Assembly: GCA_964019415.1 (NCBI GenBank)
Contig: OZ025885.1
Span: forward strand, 4,242,620-4,306,619
Direction: 5' to 3'
Length of the DNA: 64,000 nt
Origin: Ianthella basta
Lineage: Eukaryota; Porifera; Demospongiae; Verongiida; Ianthellidae
How positions within the stretch are numbered: position 1 is the stretch's first letter; the number at the start of each line of letters is the position of its first letter. The translations under genes were made by a program, and so were the position numbers. This document shows positions 58,306-64,000 of this stretch, piece after piece. The notes under the pieces were generated by a model. That model saw nothing but the letters and a program-made list of their open reading frames with translations. It made no database searches and had not been told where the DNA came from.

Positions 58306-58436
58306 TGCAGTGTCTCCTTGATAGCTTAGAACTCAGTTGAATTATCAATCGTCTCTCTTTCCAATCACGTGATACTGCGCATGCGCAGTGCTACGAAGGT
58401 GCGTGTTTTGCCGCGGTGCTGTTCTGGGAGCCAACG
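58306..58436. promoter_or_regulatory. Bidirectional promoter, GTSF1-like / SRSF2-like
   Basis: Only 131 bp separate the two start codons. Contains CAATCACGTGA (58363-58373) and the palindromic ACTGCGCATGCGCAGTG (58374-58390), an NRF1-type site (GCGCATGCGC). NRF1 sites are common in bidirectional housekeeping promoters. No TATA box. Confidence 0.65.
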
Positions 58437-61400
58437 ATGGATGGTGAGCCGTTAAACCTTCTTGTTTCGTTGTCCAGAGAACTATAGAGGTGTACAGATG
58501 TAGCTCATCATGTAGGCTGGGGTGCCACAGTACGTTTACTAAGTAAGATAGGGGATCTGCGGAAACCTTTAGAATGCAAACGGTTTCACAGTGTACGTTA
58601 GTAAAAATCAGCTTCATACCGTTCTTCACTATTCAGTATTCCAGGGTAGGATCCAACGTATATAGAGACGAGGTAAGAAGCTGCTCTTTCTCTGTCCTGT
58701 AGAAAGCTTAGATAAGTTGTGTCCGGAAATCCCCTACTCTCCCCTTAGTCCAGTTGACTAGTCTCCTAATTACACACTGAAGTAGATAGAATAACGATGA
58801 ATCGAAGAGGAAGTCTGTACAGTGTCTGTGTATCCAAGGTATACAGGCACAATACACTACATGTCACGCTATGTATATTGAAATTCCATATGTATTTTCT
58901 GTGGGCAGGTACCATGACTGGGGCCAATGGGCCACCTCCCAACATCTCAGGTATGACCAGCCTGAAGGTGGACAACCTCACCTTCAGGACTACCATTGAC
59001 GACATTCGACCGCTGTTTGATCGCTATGGAGAGATTGGAGACATCTACATACCGAGGGACCGCTTCACACGCGAGTCTCGCGGGTTTGCTTTTGTCCGTT
59101 ATTACAGTCATAGGGCGGCAGACGAAGCTCTGAACAAACTTGATGGCTACAGATTTGACGGCCGTGAGATTAGGGTTCAGTTAGCTCGCTACTCCCGGCC
59201 GTCCCATCCTCCAGGGTTTGCTCGACGGAGTAGTGGCAGGAGGGGAAGGTGAGTGAGCATACGTGCTTGCCATTGCTTGGTACTGTGTGTGTTATGTATG
59301 CCAGTGATTTAGATGGTGATGTGAAGGAGTGTGGTGATGGTGATGTGAAGGAAAGTGATATGGATGATGTGGATGGTGATGATGGTGATGTGGATGATGG
59401 TGATGGTGATTACTGGCCGGTACGTATGGTAACTTAAGTGTTGTAGTCCTGCATGCCATCCTGTGCAGTACTGCCAGCCATTGTCCGTCTTGTCCAGTCT
59501 CATACTGTAGCTACATCGTGGTGACTATGTATTAGTTATACCACACTCAAGTGTGATGCATAAGTTGTATAAAGTCAAGGATATCCCTTAGCATCAAATT
59601 TTAAGTGTGGTATAAATAATCATGTCAAGTTGAAGTGCAAGATTTATCACAATCTAGATATCATTTGGTTGCCATGGTAACAAGATATATATATAGACAG
59701 CAGTGTGGAACTGATGATGTGCTGCTCATTGTGTATACCTTGGTGTCTTAGGTACCCGAGATCCCGGTCTCGCTCCCGGAGCCCTCGGAGGTATAGGAGC
59801 CGTTCAAGGAGCCCACGAAGGTCTGACTCGAGGGACAGGTACCGCAGGAGGAGGAGGAGGAGTAGCCGATCGTACTCCCGGTCAAAGTCCAACTCCCGTT
59901 CTGCGTCAAGATCCCGCTCTCGCTCTCCTCGTCGCCGCAGCAGGAGGAGTAGATCATCTGGCTCTCGTTCTCCAAGGAAAAGTCAGTCTCGTTCTCCAGA
60001 CAACAGGCGACAAAGCAAGGAGCGTTCTAGGTATGAAACACTCAGCACATTGGTACCTGCAGTCATGTGATCAAGGGTGTTTCACATAGATACACATAAA
60101 GGTGGGCGGTATTGACTTTTTTCATTACTGAATAACTATTTCTACAAATACCTCGGTATTACTAAAAACCGACTAAATAGGCTATTTAGCTTTCATTGAC
60201 TGAATGTATCTGTATTTAAAAGTGTTTCAACTGTTCTCTTGCAGAAAGCATTAATTTGCAAACTAGCATTGCTCATAATTCTCGCGAAATTAGGATACCT
60301 CCGGATAATGTATTACAAAATCCGTATATTGTGAGTAAAAACATGGCTTATTACAAGCGACGCTCAGATTCGAAGCAGATTTCTTTACCGAGCCAATGGA
60401 TGCCAGCGGGTACTCGGGAACTTCACCATCATGAAGAAGTTTCACTCCAGAGATGAAGGGTGGTGCTTCAAGAAGAACAAAAGCGACGTAGCGCGACAGG
60501 TGAGGACACATTCTACGTACTTAAACATTGAAACCTCTTGCAGTAGACCTATTTCTTGCCTGTCCTGCCTGCTGCTGTAGACTATCACTCCTAAGTGTGG
60601 AAGTATTAGTTACAACTGTAGCTAATACTAAGTAAAACCGAAAAGAGTCAGTATCCCTATTCTACCTATCGATAATATTCGGTATCCAGTAAACACCGAA
60701 GTTAACTAACTATACCGAAATACCGCCCACCCCTAGATACACATGTAATTGTCAACTGTAAGTGCTGTGAGGGCTGGTTGCATGCGTTTTGCAGGAGCCA
60801 CAGATCCAGATCTGACTCTCGTTCTCCAAAGCGATGTCGGGATGCCTCTGTGTCCCCATCTGACCGGTGAGGGTGTAGGGTCCATGACACTTGAGCCTTG
60901 CATGACTTCTATGCTTTGTGTTGCAGTGTGTAAAGTAGTTTAAAGGGGCGTTGCATTATGTACACATCTATGTCTTATTGTAATGCACGTTAATGATCAA
61001 AATGTCTCCTTCAGTGTTTGGCAAATGGCTGCTAAACATGGTGACAATACAGGAAAGTGTTGGGAGAGTAACATGGTTTAACCAACAATTGGTTTAAAGC
61101 GATTCCACCTGAATTCCTGTGTCTTTGTGGCCTACTAAGGTGTTTAATTATTGCTCCCTTGGGTAGTTATTAGCCAATTCACTTCACTGTCATCCAGTGA
61201 TTAAAATTAAAGCTCTGTGTCATCATAGCTGCTATCTATTGCTCAATATGCTACACTTTATGTGTATGCGTACTTTGCAGGCATCGCAGCCGAAGATCTA
61301 TGTCTGGATCCCGTTCCTCTCGGAGTCGAAGTCAGTCTGGGTCCAAGTCTCCAGACAATAATGGACAAGATAAGGAGTATTCAAGGTACGTACATACACG

Positions 61401-61578
61401 GCTATTTGTCACTAGCACATTTGTAAGCCTGAGCGTGTGTTGTCACTCGGCACTTACAATCTTCCATTAGCACCTTTGCTTTGGATACAGAATCTGTACG
61501 TTGAATGCCTAATGTGCATCTTCCTGCAGTGCCTCAAAGAGGAAAGGACGCAGCCCAAGTACCCACTCATCAGACTAG
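58437..61578 (+). CDS. SR-type splicing factor (SRSF2/SC35-like), six exons (283 aa)
   Basis: Exons 58437-58443, 58909-59248, 59752-60030, 60795-60866, 61281-61385 and 61530-61578 (stop TAG 61576-61578). All phases agree. The first exon codes only MDG (split codon), and an ATG at 58914 is an alternative start. RRM (about residues 17-95): [20 protein letters not shown] (RNP2 LKVDNL), then [20 protein letters not shown] (RNP1 RGFAFVRY), as in SRSF2. The rest is an RS domain with dozens of RS/SR dipeptides in exons 3-5. SRSF2 binds exonic enhancers and helps define splice sites in the nucleus. The RS domain is interrupted by several introns, one of which (intron 3) carries a hAT-type MITE. The final 16 residues are less RS-rich ([15 protein letters not shown]). 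Confidence 0.92.
59300..59412. repeat. GATGGTGATGTG-rich tract in SRSF2-like intron 2
   Basis: Irregular tandem GAT(G)GTGAT repeats right after the exon 2 donor. Low complexity, no coding role supported. Confidence 0.7.
59525..59697. repeat. Dispersed repeat (copy 2)
   Basis: Related to 9236-9376 (TGTATTAGTTATACCAC... GCCATGGTAACAAGATATA). Lies in intron 2 of the SRSF2-like gene. Confidence 0.5.
60097..60735. mobile_element. hAT-type MITE with 8-bp target duplication (SRSF2-like intron 3)
   Basis: Inverted ends TAAAGGTGGGCGG and (reverse complement of the right end) TAGGGGTGGGCGG. GATACACA is on both sides (60089-60096 and 60736-60743). 639 bp. The interior is non-coding apart from a GT-AG bordered scrap around 60380-60500. 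Confidence 0.8.
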
Positions 61579-62173
61579 CCCTGTGAACTCTTCTGCTGCA
61601 TTGAAAAGATAGCTCCCTCACACCTATCAGTAACTAGACCTGGTGGATGTAACCATACTGCCACTGACACTATTGTCATGTGCAAATGGTGCGATTGTGA
61701 TTGCCTATGAATCATATTAGTTGATTTAATTCATGGAGATTGATACGTAATTGCATGACGTGGTCGAGATATCACTTGTATAATATATGACATGCATGTG
61801 CTCTGCGTGCATGCATGAGCTCGAGGCCTACATGTATAGCTATTTAGGGCTAGCTGGCCAAGTACATGCATATGCATGTATATATAGTGGCCATGCATGG
61901 CATGCAGTGCTATTATTAGCTATACGTACATCTAGGCCTATTATGATATACAGTAGCAGGTATATTGACTATAATAATATATAATTATATGAATAATTTA
62001 CTTCATGTCATACTTCAGTCAAGAATTTGCACATCAGGCAGCAGTATATCAGGAAATTAACTTACATTCAGCAAATGTGAAGAGATGTGACAAAAAATAC
62101 TGCATTAACTAAATAAAGTGCTAAACCATGCTATAAAAGTCTTTAATCAGAAATACAAACCAGTGGGATATGG
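61579..62173. other. 3' flanks of two convergent genes
   Basis: 3' UTR of the SRSF2-like gene and of the minus-strand membrane-protein gene. Rich in GCATGCATG and TAGCTA. No gene seen. Confidence 0.5.
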
Positions 62174-62499
62174 TTACTTCCTTCCACCTCTAAACATATC
62201 CTCGGGTAGAATATCTGGATTCCGAGGCTTGTTAATACCGAGTTCCAACTTTCTGTAGAGCCGAGAGAGGACTAAATACACTGGAAACAGCAGAAGCATG
62301 GCTGCTGCAGTTAGTATGAAAGTGAGTATTCCTGTTCTTGGCGCAAGGTAGCAAAAGAAGCACCAATATGTGGTTGGGCTGTTTTGCATGAGAATGAAGA
62401 GTGCAGCAATTATCTGTGATACTCCCAGCAGTGTATGGCTGACACCAAAGAGAAAGGCCTGCATTTCAGCAGGAGCAGCAATCAGGGCCAGTTCATCAG
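62174..62499 (-). CDS. Last exon of a small membrane protein, not recognised
   Basis: Acceptor GTGCAG at 62505-62500, then an open frame DELALIAAPAEMQAFLFGVS... to a TAA at 62174-62176, about 108 residues. Two hydrophobic spans: FLFGVSHTLLGVSQIIAALF and TGILTFILTAAAMLLLFPVY (continuing LVL). A basic tail follows (LYRKLELGINKPRNPDILPE). The frame enters with two bases of a split codon, so at least one exon lies further right. I could not identify it among the repeats at 62.6-64.0 kb. Alternatively Met 62464 is the start of a 96-residue protein. Family not recognised (TMEM/MS4A-like layout at most). Confidence 0.55.
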
Positions 62500-62905
62500 C
62501 TGCACATCAAGATAGGAGAGGGGTGGAGGCAATTGCCATGAAATAGCTTGCGTTATAGCTGCATACTCAAGGTGACTACCCAATGTGTGTGCGGTATATA
62601 TAGCTTGGAATAGAGGCTGCATGTTGCAGTGTGTACACACTGCCTAACCGAATGCACACAAGTTATTGCGGAAGGTATTGCATAACTACTAGTCGACTGC
62701 AAGGTATTGTGGGGGCGAGCGTGAAGTGTATTTTGTTTTCGTCCTCAATGGTTGTATTTTTTTATTATTATCAAGAACATACATGCACATATGCATACAA
62801 TTGCAATCAGGATGTAGTTAGAAATTAGTTGTAGCGCATTCTGTCATAATATTGCCGGTTGGCGGATGGGTGGGGTCTGGGTACGATCGAGACTACAGCC
62901 AATGT

Positions 62906-63063
62906 CAGAATGGTTGGCCAAAATGGCAAATGGCAGAATGGCCAAACAGCGTGATGTCACTATTAGTTTTGCTGCTTGCTATTACGTCACGGCTATTGTT
63001 CAGTATTGCCATTTGCTGTGATGTCACGCCATTTGCCATTTGCCATTTTGGCCAAGCATTCTG
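62906..63063. mobile_element. Short inverted-repeat MITE
   Basis: Left CAGAATG.TTGGCCAAAATGG, then CAAATGGCAGAATGGC, is mirrored on the right (GCCATTTGCCATTTTGGCCA, then AGCATTCTG). Internal GTGATGTCAC and TATTACGTCAC repeats. About 158 bp in all. Confidence 0.75.
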
Positions 63064-63596
63064 AAATCGTCTGTACATCTGAACAGCTGGGAACTGGCAG
63101 CTGTGGTGTGCTAAATATTGCCCAGGCAACTCCAGCAATATAGCTAGCTAAGCGGCAGGTCTATGCCACACGGCTTACCTGCCCCCTTGAGTCTACCATC
63201 AGACTATGCTACAGGTGAACCATACAATAGCCAGCAAGAGAACGTAACTATCAAAGCAACAGCACACCTCCCACCTGGCCCATACAGTCCTTGTATGGCT
63301 AAACCGTCCAGTTCACCCTCACTATCCTGACAGTCACCTGTCCAGCAGGAGAGTAAGGTGTGTGAAACTCTAAAAGCTGGTGCCAGAGACTGCCTAATTA
63401 CAATTGTGCAAGAGACAAAAGTAGCCCGTCACCTAGGCGGCTGTAGCAAGCAAGTGCAAGAGATCTTAACTATATGAAGGAGCAGCACACTTCGCACCTG
63501 GTCCGTGCAGTCCTTGTAGAGGCAACCGGCCAAAACTTTAGAAGTCGGCCTTGCAGACTGCTGATTTCGCTAGAAGAGACAGCATGCAAGCACCCA

Positions 63597-63835
63597 CCTA
63601 CCCAAAACTATTGCCCAATGCGGCCAACCGCAGATATGCTGAAGTATTGCAAGAACGAGGTACCAAAAGCTATTGCGCAATTAATGCGATGTGCGTACCA
63701 TATATGGTAAACTATTGTGCAAACGCGCCGTACCAAAACTATTGCACAATGCTACATACGTACTATATATGGTAAACTATTGTGCAACCATGATGTACCA
63801 AAAACTATTGCACAATCGCGACGTACGTACCAAAA
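63597..63835. repeat. Irregular array of TACCAAAA-CTATTGC-CAAT units
   Basis: Four to five units of (TAC)CAAAA(G/C)(C)TATTGC(A/G/C)CAAT alternate with ATATATGGTAAACTATTGTGCAA (twice). The CAAAACTATTGCACAAT core is partly self-complementary to its partner ATTGTGCAATAGTTT-type sequence. Confidence 0.7.
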
Positions 63836-64000
63836 CTTCCGGTTTCGCACCACCCAGATGAGAGGGGCTTTGCTTCGCTTGCTCAAAAATATTTTGGGAA
63901 TGCCATTACCTGGGATTTTTGCAATATATTTACAGCCCTTGTATCCTCATACTTCATATTGTCAGTGTATACAGGTTAGACAGTAGGACATTCACATTTC

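Larger units (their letters stand above)
62500..64000. other. Repeat-filled end of window
   Basis: No gene identified. Includes the 62906-63063 inverted repeat, a local duplication (63257-63310 and 63479-63532: CAGCACAC.TC.CACCTGG.CC), and the TATTGCACAAT array (63590-63830). Confidence 0.5.

Noticed and set aside
62906..63063. CRE-type enhancer (TGATGTCAC and TTACGTCAC sites)
   Set aside because: The sites are internal repeats of an inverted-repeat MITE. There is no nearby gene start to support regulation.

Overview
This is a stretch of animal nuclear genome, and a sponge or another early-branching metazoan is the most likely source. The evidence for an animal is a set of intron-rich genes with GT-AG splice sites: a DCDC2-type doublecortin protein, eEF1A, an Mpv17-family protein, POLR3K (RPC11), a GTSF1/Asterix-type double CHHC zinc-finger protein and an SRSF2-like splicing factor. 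The sponge assignment is inference, from gene density, short introns and the style of the repeats. Nothing in the sequence fixes the species.

Layout. 1-961: end of an ApoL-like membrane protein. 2281-2945: small TA-flanked inverted-repeat transposon. 3.5-10.1 kb (minus): doublecortin gene, at least 10 exons. 10.3-13.1 kb (plus): eEF1A. 13.8-14.9 kb (minus): small three-exon gene, product unknown. 15.1-17.0 kb: wrecks of a PIF1/Helitron-type helicase and a Penelope-like reverse transcriptase. 18.6-23.8 kb (minus): nine-exon gene of unknown function. 24.1-28.6 kb (minus): Mpv17-like gene. 29.2-46.2 kb (plus): four intronless NRF-6-type multi-pass acyltransferases in two close pairs, A1/A2 and B1/B2, with duplicated flanks and a copied POLR3K exon between B1 and B2. 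47.3-48.5 kb (minus): POLR3K. 49.1-58.3 kb (minus): GTSF1-like gene. 58.4-61.6 kb (plus): SRSF2-like gene, head-to-head with the GTSF1-like gene. 62.2-62.5 kb (minus): last exon of a small membrane protein. The last 1.5 kb is repeats.

Mobile DNA fills the introns and spacers. The GTSF1-like gene belongs to a family that acts in piRNA silencing of transposons. Its large intron holds a Harbinger-type inverted-repeat element with TTA target duplications, a 1.8 kb TA-flanked element carrying a HIRAN-like ORF plus the front half of a pogo-type transposase, and an 18-copy 32-bp minisatellite. Three palindromic elements, each in an intron of a different minus-strand gene (Mpv17-like, POLR3K, GTSF1-like), carry head-to-head motifs that fold like hammerhead ribozymes. 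The copy at 57.4 kb has an intact CUGAUGA...GAAAC...GUC core with pairing stems I and II, and a 13-bp target duplication. Hammerheads of this minimal kind are known from Penelope-like elements, and a Penelope-type RT fossil lies in the same window. This is the most interesting signal I found.

Long CA/GT microsatellites recur at least ten times, which produces many spurious reading frames.
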